Assembly (NCBI GenBank): GCA_051294375.1
Contig: CM119266.1
Coordinates: 14,612,755 to 14,676,754, forward strand
Length of the DNA: 64,000 bases
Reading direction: 5' to 3'
Source: Paraspadella gotoi
Taxonomy: Eukaryota > Chaetognatha
The notes beneath the pieces were generated by a model. The model did not search any database, was not told the DNA's origin, and was given only the letters and a program-made list of their open reading frames with translations. Shown one piece after another: positions 20,781-33,075 of the stretch (positions are counted from its first letter, which is position 1; each line of letters starts with the position of its first letter). A program made the translations under genes and the position numbers.

Positions 20781-23700
20781 TAAATCGTTGTTGTTTATAC
20801 AGCATAAAAAAAAAAAAACAATTTAGAAGAAAGTTGGGAAAATGGGGCAAAGAGTTTATTAAAGGTGATTTTTTTTTAGAGGCAAGGAGTTAAGAAGAGC
20901 GGCTATGAATAAGTATTTTAATTAATAAAATAATTGAGCAACAAAAGAAAAAAAATTTGCACCATGACTATTTTTGTTTTAAAAAAGTGTTTCTCTCTCT
21001 TTTGAACAATCTCAATGTATATCCAGCTTTGAAAATTCAAAAGTGGAAAAATATCAAAAAGAATTTCTTTTAAAAAGAGGCGTTGAACGATGTTAAATCT
21101 TTCGGTGACCGTAATTAGAAAACAATTTTGCGGTTGATTTTTGTTTTTTTTTTTTGCGAAAAGATTATCATGCTTGTGTTAGTGATTCGATTGCTATTGA
21201 GGTGTCATGTTGATATCTAGTGAAAAGGCTTTATTTTTTCTTCGCCACAAATTTTATGCATAGTTTTCTGTAGTGTGCTTTGTTCGAAATACAAATCAAA
21301 TCCACGTAAACAAATCGAAAAAACCTTTTTTCGTTTTTTCATAAATAAACCCCATTTTGCGGGTTTTTTTTTTTTTTTTTTTTTTCCAAATCATCTGTAA
21401 AAACAGAATTAATAAAATTTTGATTAACATAAAAAAAACTTAGATGTAATGTAATTAAACAAGAAAAAAATTAAAAGGAAATGAACAGTGTAAAAGGAAA
21501 AACTGACAAAGTTCTAAAACTAAAACAATTGCTTTTAGAGTAAAAAAATATTAAAGAAGAAAGATTATTTGTTCAGGATTTTTTGCAGTGTTTATCTAGC
21601 GTCAACTTTTGTATATAAAATGTAACAAGCTCTTAAAACGATTTAAAAGAAAACACGTCACAGAAGAACAACTAATTGGAAGCGTGCGGATCGCATATAA
21701 ATTTCTCGGTCTATTCAATTCAATGAGGCGCTATAGTAATAAATATTAATAATAGAAATCTTTTTTACATTCAAAAACGCCGAGTTAGTTAGATCGCGGT
21801 TGTTTGTCGCAAATGTACAATTGTTTCTCAAGAAATAAGTATAATTTTTTTTTTTTGCAATCGCGGCGCAACCCGTTGCAGAAATGGGATGGCATAATTT
21901 CCCGCTAAATTTATCAATACATTGATACAATTCGCCAAAAGGACTCGGGATTGAGGGTTCACGAACTTAAGTATTCTTCACACAATTTTTTCCCTTCCAA
22001 ACTTGGGCTTTTTTTTCTTACGACGTAAAAAGTGATTTTGCTTTACATATTTTCAATGAGAACGTTAAAATTCAAATTTTAAACAGTATTTTGCGGTCGA
22101 TATTGAGCGGGGTCCGTGTCCGGACTAGGGAAAGGGGACGTTGGAAAGGGTGGATTGGGGCGCCGGGATTTCGGGGCCAAAAGGCTGGTCATCCGCCGCG
22201 GACGACTCTCGACGGTTCTGACTTTCATCGGTCCCTTCGAGGTCAGGGGTCAGGGTCCGACAAAATCCTCCTCCATCGGTCATCATTGGGCGTCCCCCCG
22301 GGGGTTGGATGAGCCAGCCCCCGGGGTGACCCACGAAAGTCCGCCCGGCGCCCCCCCAGGGGTTATAAACTCCGTGTGCGGCGCGGAGCGTGCATCGAGG
22401 GCGCGTTAGGGAGAGGAAATGGGTGCTGCAGCCCCGGTGAAGTCGCGTGGGGGTGGTGGTGGTGCAAAGTAGGATTGCGGCGGCGGCGGAAGTCCGCCGA
22501 GGTTCCAAGCATGTAGGAGGGTTCGAAGAATGGGCGGCGTCATTGGTCCGCCCGGGTTTTGCGGATTGATGGGATTGGTGGGGGTTGATGAGTGGTGAGG
22601 ATATTGATGGTGCTGAGCGAGAGGTTGAGACGATGGCGGTGGCGCGCCGAACATGCCGCCACCTCCGGGCGCCACCGCACCTCCCAGTACTCCGCCGGCT
22701 CCGTTGCCGGTCCACCGCCGGGCCGTGTGGCGCGGGCGTTGTCTGCGAACCCGATCGGAAAGTCCCGAGAAATTGGGCGACGCGACGACGTCGGACGAGG
22801 ACGTCGAGTGATGCTGCTGCTGATGGATTGGAGCGTCTTCTTGCTTAGACGCCCCCGGCGTCGTCTGCGTCCCCGCGGAGCGACGGCGGCGAGTGGCGCC
22901 GCCGGCCTAGCGAGGACGAGGACAGCGCGGCTGCAGGAGCCAGGTAGTTGGATCACGCCCAGGTTCTTCAAGCTGACGTCTGGCCGTGTCGTACCAACCC
23001 TGGGAGAAGGGAGAGAGATTTGGTTGAGGGGAAGATTGGAAATACTTCATAAAATTAATAAATTTCGTGATATTTTCATCATAATAGTACTTATAAAATT
23101 ATTAAACCAGTGGCTGCGCCAATACATTGCAAATCGCTGTATGGGGGTTAATTGTGACCGGCTTCTGCAGCATAAATAATATTTTTATAATTTAAAATAA
23201 AATTTTATAAATTTGGTTTTGCTTGAACTATTTTTAACTTTTCATTATTTTTTCAACTTGAAACCATTTTTTACAGTCCTTTTACATCACTCTAAAACTG
23301 TTTTTTTCAATAATTCTTTCCCCACACCCTCTTCCAGTCTTTTATTTTCACGCCCACATTCTTGATATTACTCTCTTCCATCCTATTGCCACTTCCCTTT
23401 CCCCCAACCCCTTCCCAAACCCCTTCCCATTACCTTGTAAGCCACGGGGTTAATGGGGCGACGGAATGCATGATCATCTCCACCCGGATCTTGCCTTCCA
23501 TTCCTGAGCGCGGCTGCGCCCGGGCTGTGTGTACTGCCACGCAAATGAGGACCTGACCTCCAAGAGTTTGACGCTTGCGGACCAGGCCTGGTCGCAGAGC
23601 TCGTTCAGGGGTTTCGCACGCTCACCTGGCGGAAGGTGTGGGGTTGAAGCTTGGTTTTAATAATTTTAATTAATCATCTCATTCGGATCGATAATTAAAA

Positions 23701-25338
23701 AAAAAATAAATAAATAAAATAAATTAATCACCAATTCAATCGTAAATCCAACACAATTAAATCACTAATGAACCAATACATCAATTAATAAATAAATAAA
23801 TAAAAAAATATTTTAACAATAAATTAATTCAATCAATCCACCTTCAAATTCTGGAGAGTGATATTCTTTCCCGTCTTCGTCTATGAACGAGGGACCATTA
23901 GTGTCCTAGACGCGCGAACGCGGGCCCCCCCCCCACGTATCATCATTTCTTTGCGGTAAAGAGAAAACCGCCACCGCCGTCCGAGCGCTATTCTGGAGCA
24001 CGATCGGTGTTTCCTTGAAGAATCCCCAAATCGGGCCCGCCGCTTCACCTGGAACCGGAGGGGAAATTTCGGGCGGGGAGCGGAGACCCGCCTGGCTGTC
24101 CCCGTGGTCCGGTTGTTGTGACAACGATTCGCGCGTGGTGTCGGCCTTTTTTGTGGTGTTTGCGTATATGGGGAATATCGTGTATTTACCGGAGTGATGG
24201 CGAATTGTGCCCGGCGTACATTTTTTGGGTTTTGTGGGTTAGGTGTGGGAATCGGGATGAGCGCAGCGGGCGTGAACAAGAAAATTCGGGACGCTATCGG
24301 AGGAAGATGAGTGGTCGAGGGGTAAGATGCAGTTAGAGGTTTCGAAAAAGTTAGGTTAAGAGATTACAGCGCGGGAGAGGAGGGGCTTCATTCATGCAGC
24401 GAGCATCGCACCGGTCGGGTAAGGGTGAATGGGGTAAGTTCGGTGCCGCACCTCAGCACGGCGCTGTCATGAACGTGGAAGGTGTTGACATGAACTAGCT
24501 AGTGTTATTTCTTTTGTGACTTGGTTCTGCTCTAACGTCTCATGGAACGGATTCGACCGCGTGGATCGATTTGCACAGAACGTTTAATAAAAGATTAGTT
24601 TCCCTTTTCTTTAAAAAAAAAAAAAACCTTCCGAGATTTCTCCTTAAATAAAAAAATACATTAGGCATTTCGCGCCGATATGTCTCACTGAAGAGAAAAA
24701 GAAGAGAAGAAAAAAAAAAACCGCAATGAAAAAAAAATATGAATCATTCCGGTTCCATCAAAAGACATGAAGCAGAAATGAAGTCGATATAGACGACAGA
24801 CGAATGACAGACAGATGGGTTGTGAAGAGATGAATAAAAAAGATGATGGAGGAGAGAAAGAGTTTTTGGATGAGAAATAAAGAATAGTGTATATTTTTGA
24901 AAGTAAAAAAGAAGAAAAAGAGAAAAAATATTTAATGAATAATAATGAAAATTATTGCAAAAATCTGGTAGGACCGAAAAAATATTTAATATTCCGAGAA
25001 GCAAAAAAATAATTCAAATATATTAAGCCCTTCAAGGGGAACAAAGAAAATTAAGGAATAAAAAATATTAAAAGAAAAATAATTTAAACAAATTAAAGAA
25101 AAATAGACCGGAAAAAGGGGGATGAAATAAAATCGAATTCGGAACGAATATACATGCGAGAAGCCGAAAGAGAGAAAATAGAAGCTAAGGGAAGTCGGGG
25201 GGGGCGTAGCAAGGGGGGGGTGATAAGCGCGACAGCGGCCAACTGGCGGGAAAGCGGATACGAGAGAACGAAAGGAAAGACTTAATCTGATTGTCGCTTT
25301 TATTAGGAATAAGATTAATGTTAATATATTTCCTCTCA

Positions 25339-25396
<58 letters not shown>

Positions 25397-25736
25397 CCTC
25401 TCTCTCTTCTCTCTTCTCTATTTTCCTTCTCATCTCTCCCTTCGCATCGACATGCCATTTTTATGAGTCTAAAAGGGCGGCACGCGCCATAATCGCGCCG
25501 CTGGCCTTTACGTGCACCGAGCGCACGCGGGCGCCTCGTAACGCGTGCCGCATGCGAATGAGGCGCTTGGCCCAACCGGGGCGTCCGTTTTTAAAGAGCG
25601 GCCCAGACGAGGCCTTCGATCGAGACGGAAGATGTAGTTTTTACTCGAATCGTAAAATTCTTATCTCCGCACGTGAAAATACTTTTTTTTTACGGTTGCT
25701 TTCTTTCTCTTCCTCTCTCTCTCTGTCTCTCTCTCT

Positions 25737-25778
<42 letters not shown>

Positions 25779-28700
25779 TCTCTCTCTTACTCTCCTCTCT
25801 CTACTCTCTCTCTCTCAGTTTTTTTTAAACTAAAATCTATGATAGATAGATCTTTAGCAGAGTTTCGTTCGAGAGGCTGACATTCATTCTTTAGCGTTCC
25901 TGTCGCTCGTGTTTTCTTTTTCCTCGTTTCCTTTTTGTTTCTTTTTCTTTTCTGTTCTTTGTTGTTTAGTTCCTTTATTTCTTTTCTTTCTTTATTTCGT
26001 TCTTGTTTCTATGTTCCTCTTTCCTTCTACTCTCTTTGGTTATAAGCCCATTAATGCGTAAATTCAATGATAAGAATGTCCAATAGCGTAATGGATCTGC
26101 AGGAATATCTCTCTGCTCTTCTCGCTCTCTCTCCTCCGCGCCTCACTTCTTCGCCTTTTTTTTTATTGAAGGGTACGTTTTGCAACGATTCGAGTTCGCC
26201 CCAAGGAGGGCGTTTCTACGCGCAACTTCCCTTGGACGCCCGCCGTTTATATTTATAACGAGAAGATGTCGATGCTTTCTTACAAGCGATTCACAACATC
26301 CTTGCTAGATGCGAAAACTGCACCGTGGTCTTTGTTGCGTAATGGCCGCCCAAGCTTCAGAGCTGATTTCGTGAAAAGCGAGCAATGCGGAGAAATAATG
26401 GGAGGGACTACAGTCCGGGTTTAAAAAGTTTAGAACAAAGCTTTTTGTAAGGGACGATGAAAGCTTCGCCCAGCTATAAGACGAAAAGACACAAATGTCA
26501 ATAACAAAAGACTGACATTAACGATTTAAACATATCATCAGCTTTTCCCTCTCTAGCCGCCGCCAGCGATCGAGGCCAAGTCTCCGCCCAAGAGGTTTTT
26601 TAAAAAACTTCACGCGCGCCGTGGTCACGTGATTCGAGATATAAATTTAAAGGCGGTCATTTCGTTTTTATACTTGGCGCGACTCGTGGAGATTGGAAAC
26701 GGGAGCGAGAGGAAATTAAACTTAAATGTTCAAGCGAACGCGGATGATTTGAGGGAAGATATTCTCTCTCATCTCTCCTCTTCTTCTCTCGTCTCTTCTC
26801 TCTCTCTTCTCTCTCTCTTCTCTCTCCTCTCTCTCTTCTCTCTCTCTCTTCTCTCTCTCTCTCTCTCATTCCTATTTTCCCTCTCGACGACCAGGTCATT
26901 CAATCCCCGCCATACAAACCAGACAGGTAATAAGAAGACCACTTTCACGCAGACTCAGACTCAGAATTGAATAAATATGAAAAACACTTTTTCCTCTCCA
27001 ATTTATTTCATAGACCTTCGGTTGACATTTGGGAAGGCGGTGGCAATTAAGAGAAACCGCACGAAATTATTTCAAGCCGATCGGGAAAAACGACGCGGCG
27101 GCATTGTTTGCGGCATTTGTCGACGCGGTTTGCGGCATTTTGTCGGCGGGATTTTACGGCATTTTATCGGCGGTATTTCTAGGGGGGGCCCCCGGGCGCC
27201 CCCATTTTTTTTCTTACTTTTTTTTCTTTACCTAGGAAATAACGTGGAATCAAATTGAATTCGTGATTTTTTAAATTCTAAAGATTAGCGAATATCTCTG
27301 AATCCGTCGTAGTTGTTTATGTTTTTCCTTGTGGTTCTGTTTTAGGTTTCATCCTTCTCCTCATTGGTTTTGATTTTTAATTACTGTCCCAGTTTTCAGT
27401 ATTTACAGGGTCCACTTCACCAGACGCCGCCTCCTTAACCCTCCTATTTTACAATTCTATTTTTATTTTAACAAAAATTAAAACGCGCAAACTTTTCTCA
27501 GGGACTCCTGAACTACTCTTCCGTCAAATAGTAGTATAGTATTCACTCTCTTCCCGCCGTTTTTAAAATCCTTTGCGCCATCCCAATCCAGTATCACGAC
27601 TCAAGTCGCCGATCGACTTGGCGCTCATTCCCCCCCCTTCTTTCTTATTGCGTCGTTCGCGGCGCCTTTTTTCTTGCGTCGTTTCCCCGTCACGGGCGTC
27701 GCCTTTCTCGGGCGCGCGCGATTCGCGACGATTAAAAATGGAAAACGGCGCCAAAAGTTTTATTGTTTGAGTGTAAGGCATTGTGTCATAAATTATCGCC
27801 GTTCGCTGGCAAATTGGGAATTTCGATGAGATGACGACGAGGGTCCGGCTGTGGGGGGGGGGCGGGTGAGGGGAATTGTATCGGAGTGCGCGGGAAAGAC
27901 TGGAGGGGAGGGAATCTGTCGTGCGGCCCGGAGGTTACGGGTAGAAAAACGCAGAGCGGGATTGATTAGAAGAATTTCCTCCAATCATCTGTAACGCTTG
28001 ATACAGATTCGCGAAATCGTCGGGAAATTGTGTCCGTTTCGATCATGTCCCTGGCTTTTTGTAACAATGACCAAGACATAACGATGACAATTAACAATGA
28101 CACAGTGACAATGTGCGTTGGAGTTTCTTGAGCGGGACCTTCTCGTGGGCGCTAGTTATTTTTTTTTTTTCTATTCTCTCTTTTCAATCGTAACCAGGAT
28201 TCGAGGGAGAACGTAAACAGGGAAACACGGTTCACGGTTTCGTCTTTTATGTTACTCCATCGTTTTGGTTCATCTTTCCGTCGCGCCTTTTGTTTTTATG
28301 TCGTCGTGTTCGTCGTTCAACCTCGTCTCAGTTTCACCGTAAATATAGATGACGTCATCCGCTTATCGCGAAAGATTAAACCGCTTCGCTGATTCGGGAA
28401 AAGCCGAAAGCGGGAACGGACATTCGGGCTCAGGACTTAATTTATCGTACGAAAGAAAAAAAACTATATTTGCCGTTGAACGTTGTGCAATTTTATTTTT
28501 CTTTTTCTTAAATGTTGTACATATTATAAATAATATTGTAGAAAAGTATAAAAAAGCCAAAGAGGAAAGATGAGGAAAAAAAACCTTTTATGCAAGATGA
28601 TCTGACAGGGTTCTGCTTAAGATAGATTGGTAATAATGTGACGTGACAAACAGAACAAAAACAGACTTGAAATACAGCACTATTTGCAACGACATATATG

Positions 28701-31700
28701 TAATACCGGCACAAAAGGCATGATTGGGTGAAAGCGTGGGTTCCGGTTGATACGATCTCTTCGATGTCGGGTGTGAAGTTGCGAAGAATAAATATAACTA
28801 ATGATACGTTTCATTTACAATTTATCAACATATGTCAAACTTCTTGTCTCCGCGACATTGAATGTTCGTTTGTTTTTTTTTTTTACTACCACTACGAAGG
28901 GTGGCGCGTTTTTATCGTTTCTTCGTCTTTTGTTTCGTGCGACAAAAAAACAATTTACATTTATTTTTTTTTTTAAATTTGAAACAAAATTTTGGCACAC
29001 GTAAATAAAAAGACACCACGAAAAGAAGCTTGATAGAAGTATTTGGTAAAACTTGATTTAACGATAGCACTTCCTTCGAAGATGTCCGGCACGTAACCTC
29101 AGAACTGTGGACTCTTAACCCCAGGACGGGCCGTTGGGGAGTGCTCGACCAGGGGGTTTACCCACGAGCCCGAAACCCCCAGCCAGTCCTTCACCATGGA
29201 CACCTCACCGAAAGGGCACCTGGGAATTTGTAGGCGGGAGAAATAGGGAGGGGAGGTGAGGTTCGGGGTGGTGAGTGAGGGGATAGCGGAGGAGGATTGG
29301 AGGTGAGGGAGGGAAAGATGGAAAATTGAGGAGGGAGAGAGTGTGATTCAGAGATGCATCGCCGATGGGATAGAAATGCATACGATGAGAATCGATTTAT
29401 AGTAGAAGATTCATACAACCGGTTTAAGTTACTAAGTAAACCACCTTATAAAAAAAAACTAACCCAAATATTTCATTTTAACTTTTTTCGAAAATAAATA
29501 TAAATTATAATAATATAATTCTTATCTCTCGCTAATTTAATTGAATAGTATTTTATGGAAAAAAAACTATTTGCGTAATTAAATTTAGTTATCCATGGCA
29601 TCAATATGAAGCAGTAATTTTTTCAAAAGTAATTACTCAGTTAAACTATTAATACTCAAACAGAATGTCCTAGAGGAAAAAAATTTTCAAGTATTTTTTA
29701 ACCTCTTGTATTATAAGGTCCTGGAGTTGACTGGACCAATTTTTTTTAAAATTATACAATAATGATTCCTTTTTTCAAAAGTCCTTATCCCATTCTGAAT
29801 TTAAAAAAAAAAAACATAAATACTATGCCTATGAATTAAGCGACTAAAAAGTATCTCGCGTTTTTGGTAATTAGATCTTTAAAATGGTTTTTTGAAGCGA
29901 CTCAACATAAAGCTCATTGAATGGCTTGGACCAATTTTCTTTTAACTTATACATTATATTTTTTATTTCAAAATCTAAATTTTATCAGTCATAATTTTTA
30001 TAATATGTGCCGAAAATGCAGCGTTACTTAATGTTTGAGAGTGTCCTATTTTTTGCACCAGAACTTACAATTTTGATCGCAAACGTTACTTGTCTTGCGT
30101 TTTTAATTAGTCATCGGAAAATTCATTTGCAAAATGTGAAACGAAAGAAGCCAGCAATTGTTGTTCCCCGATGGATTCAATTTGTTACTTAACGACATCT
30201 TCGGCTTTTATAGTTTAATAAGTTTAAAACCAATTTGTTTTTGATCGCTTCGACTACAAATTAAAATTAATACTCTAATTAACCATTATAAGCATCTTCC
30301 ACTGTTTGCTATTCTCAATGTCAGAAATTATTGAAAAAGTAACCCTGTGCTCAAATCAAGCATAAATTCATTAAATCATATAATTAAATTTTGAAGGGCC
30401 ATTTCTCTTGGCCTTATAACATTCCTTACTTGTTCACAGTTGTGGTTGTTGGCCAAAACCCTCTTACTAAGAGTCTTAGCTTCATACTTACTTGTGCCAG
30501 TATTGTGTATTGAATTCCGCTTTACTCCTTGTTCTCACTAATTATATCAGTTTGTTATAATTCTTTTGATACATTTAATTTTTTATATTAATTTTCAATT
30601 TTACAATTACATCTTGCTCTTCTAACTCTTCAATTAAAATTACAATTACATTTTTGGTTCTTAACCCTAGAAACATTTCAATAAATCTTCAACAATATTT
30701 CCCATTGAATTCCTGACAATCTCAACCCAAAAACTCACCCCGGTTTGCCGCCATTCCATAAGTCCCGGGTTCATTGCCCATAAACATGATGTGCTTGGGC
30801 GTGCTGCAGAACTTCTTGAACGAAGCAGGAGTGGGGTTCGAACGCGTAGTCGACGGGGTTGTAGATGTGCGTGACGGTTGCGGCTGTATTTCCAAGTTTG
30901 CTTGGAGAATTGCAGAGACGCAGTTCCGTCTCCAGGAACTTGACGGTACGATTCGGAGGAGATGTCGACGTTGTCCAGCTTCCCGAGGTCCACGGTTTGA
31001 GGATGGCCGGTGCTTCCGCCGTCGACGCCGGATTCCCGCCGCTCGGCGTTCCTCCCGGAGTCGTCGTCGGCTTCTGACCCGTAGCGGCGCCCATGACGCC
31101 CGCGGCGCCCCCGTACCGGCGCCCCCCGAGCCCCGCTCGGCGAGACTTCGGTCAAGCGCGGCGAGGAGGACGACCCGAAGCCGCCGATGGCTGCCCGCCG
31201 CCGCCGCCGCTGGCGAAGGCTTCACCGCCGACGTTGCCCGACTTGGGGTGGTCGATGGCGGACGCGTTAGGACGCCAACGACGACAGCCGTGCGGTGCCG
31301 CCGCTGCCCACCGCGTTCATGTGATGCGGGGCGGCGGGCCAGCTCTAGGTGAAAACCGGCTTGCGGCGCGCGGCTGCAGGCGGCTAGGGCTGGCGGCGGC
31401 GGCGACCCGAAGGAACGAAGTTGTCCTGAGGCGGCATGAAGGCCTGCGGCGGCTGCAGGGCCCGAGAGGCGCGAGGGTAGGTGCCGAGGGCGCGGCGGAG
31501 GCCCGACCCTTGGGGTGGTGGTTGATTGGGGGCGTGGTGATGACTAGCGCGGAGTGTTAGAATGGGTTAGACGAGATCGTAGTAGGTTGCGCCCGCTGCG
31601 CGACGTCAACGTAAGTAAAGGATTCCGCCGCGGCCGCGCTTGCTTCAGAGGCGTAGCCCGGGTGTTCGCGGCGGCGGCGGCTGCGCGTGCGAAAAAAGTT

Positions 31701-32629
31701 CTCGCGGCGCGGCCGCGGAGCTCTGGTTTGCAAGCGGGCGGCGTACATGACGCCTCGACGAAGAACGGCGGTAAAAGAGTTGAAGGGATTTCTGCGGCGA
31801 CGGGGAGATGGAGATCCGGCGAAGTTGGCCGTGTGCGGCCGGAGGCGGCGGCGGCGGCCAAGGCGTTGTTACACGTTGTTCTTGAGGCCTGAGAGGTGAG
31901 GAGGAAAGGAGGCGGCGAAGGGAAGAGGAAGAGGGGGCAACAGAGTTGAGGCTTTGGAGAGAGGACGTCAACGACGGACGAAGACGACGTCGTTTTCGCT
32001 GACGAGAATCGTCTCGTCGGCGGGCGTCGTCGTTTTTGGAGACGTCGGAGGCGGCTTGGGTTGGAGTCAGGAGGGGTGTGGGGGTTGGTGGAAGAATTAA
32101 GGTGGAAGAGATATGGAGAGAAAAAAGGGACACGTTTGGGTTGTGTTACGAAATGTTATTAATAAAATTTAAAAAGTACGGCTGAGGAAGAGTGAGAAAA
32201 CGGAAAGCATTAATGATCCACTAGAATTGTGTGTGAAAAAAAAAATCCTTTTCAATTACTCTCTTGATTTACAGTAGCTCAAATGCTTCTACTACAATGC
32301 TACTACAGTTTTCCTATCAACGCTTTTTTCTACACTCTCATCACATTCCTCGAAAAACTCACCGCTGATGCTGAACGGCGACTGATTCCTCCGGTCGACG
32401 AGGAATGACCCGGACTAGAAATCCTAGCGCTGCCGCCGCCGGGTGCTGCCGCCGCCCGCGCGATCGCAGCGGATCCGCAGGGTGTGGGCGTGACGCCGCC
32501 TCCGGAAGTGACGACGGCTTGACCGAGGAACGAGGCGGCGAAGCCGAGCCATTCTCCGTGCCAGAGTCGCTTGGCGAGGGATTGGTAGTCTCGCAGCGGT
32601 GCGCGTTCGCCGACACCGTCGCGCACGAA
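20781..32629. repeat. Copy B of the SMUG1 locus (12.3-kb repeat, unit 1)
   Basis: Homologous to 9,680-20,780 but with many small indels, longer homopolymers and frameshifts. It appears base-identical to 33,076-44,924 (constant offset 12,295), shared errors included. The left junction cuts into SMUG1 exon 1 of copy A at 20,780/20,781 with no natural boundary. Error-like stretches include a T-run of about 23 near 21,363 and a GGGGGGGCCCCCGGGCGCCC block near 27,182 that replaces ordinary sequence of copy A. Most likely an unpolished gap fill. Confidence 0.93.
29534..30075. other. Longer intronic segment in place of the copy A MITE
   Basis: Between the flanks TTTAATTGAA and ACAATTTTGATCGCAA, copy B has about 530 bp where copy A has 214 bp. 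The right part matches copy A (TTGGACCAATTTTCTTTTAAC to GAGTGTCCTATTTTTTG). The left part is unique and contains a second diverged version of the TGGACCAATTTT segment about 195 bp away. The copy A left terminal repeat is absent. This is too large to be read noise, so copies B and C may represent another haplotype. Confidence 0.7.
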
Positions 32630-32654
32630 NNNNNNNNNNNNNNNNNNNNNNNNN
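32630..32654. other. Assembly gap (25 N)
   Basis: Twenty-five Ns at the point where copies B and C cease to be identical. Copy C reads straight through (44,924/44,925), so no sequence need be missing. Confidence 0.95.
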
Positions 32655-33075
32655 CGCCGAGACCCGAGGCGGCGGACGTCGTGTCGGATCCTGAGTGGAG
32701 GGTGAGGGGGAAAGGGTAAGGTAATGGTAAGGTACTTTAACATTGAACTAGAATGATAGTTCCTTTACACGACGCTTCTTTTAATTTAAAATTTTATAAA
32801 CATTACAACAATCAGATTCGCCATCTCTCAGAAATTCAAAAAATTTCGACACTTGAAAGAATTTCGTTGAAAGAAAAATGAACCCAACCGAACCGTAAGA
32901 AAACTGGGCTCAATATTCTACTATTAATAAATTTTAAGTCTCTTCACTCACTCGTGAAAAATATTAAAAAGAAAACTTGTCATTAATGCTAAGCAATAAG
33001 TTTCGACGGGGAGATATTTTATGACCCGTACTAAAAAAAAATTAAAAAGGAAATAAAATGAAAATGTTGAGAGAG

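Larger units (their letters stand above)
22283..32690 (-). pseudogene. SMUG1: SMUG1, frameshifted copy B
   Basis: Same exon order as copy A: exon 1 about 32,363-32,690 (contains gap 32,630-32,654), exon 2 from 30,739 up to about 32,060, exon 3 29,098-29,219, exon 4 near 23,840-24,045 (badly degraded), exon 5 23,434-23,625, exon 6 from 22,283 to about 22,999. Motifs are still visible but in broken frames, for example [16 protein letters not shown] and HIMFMG in different frames, and VSMVKDW is interrupted. Breaks are single-base indels mainly in homopolymers or G/C-rich runs. I consider it a low-quality duplicate of copy A rather than a biological pseudogene. Confidence 0.85.

Noticed and set aside
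25291-25833. Ser/Leu repeat protein of 180 codons (also 37,586-38,128)
   Set aside because: Translation of (CT)n microsatellites; the same holds for Arg/Glu repeat frames from GA tracts elsewhere.
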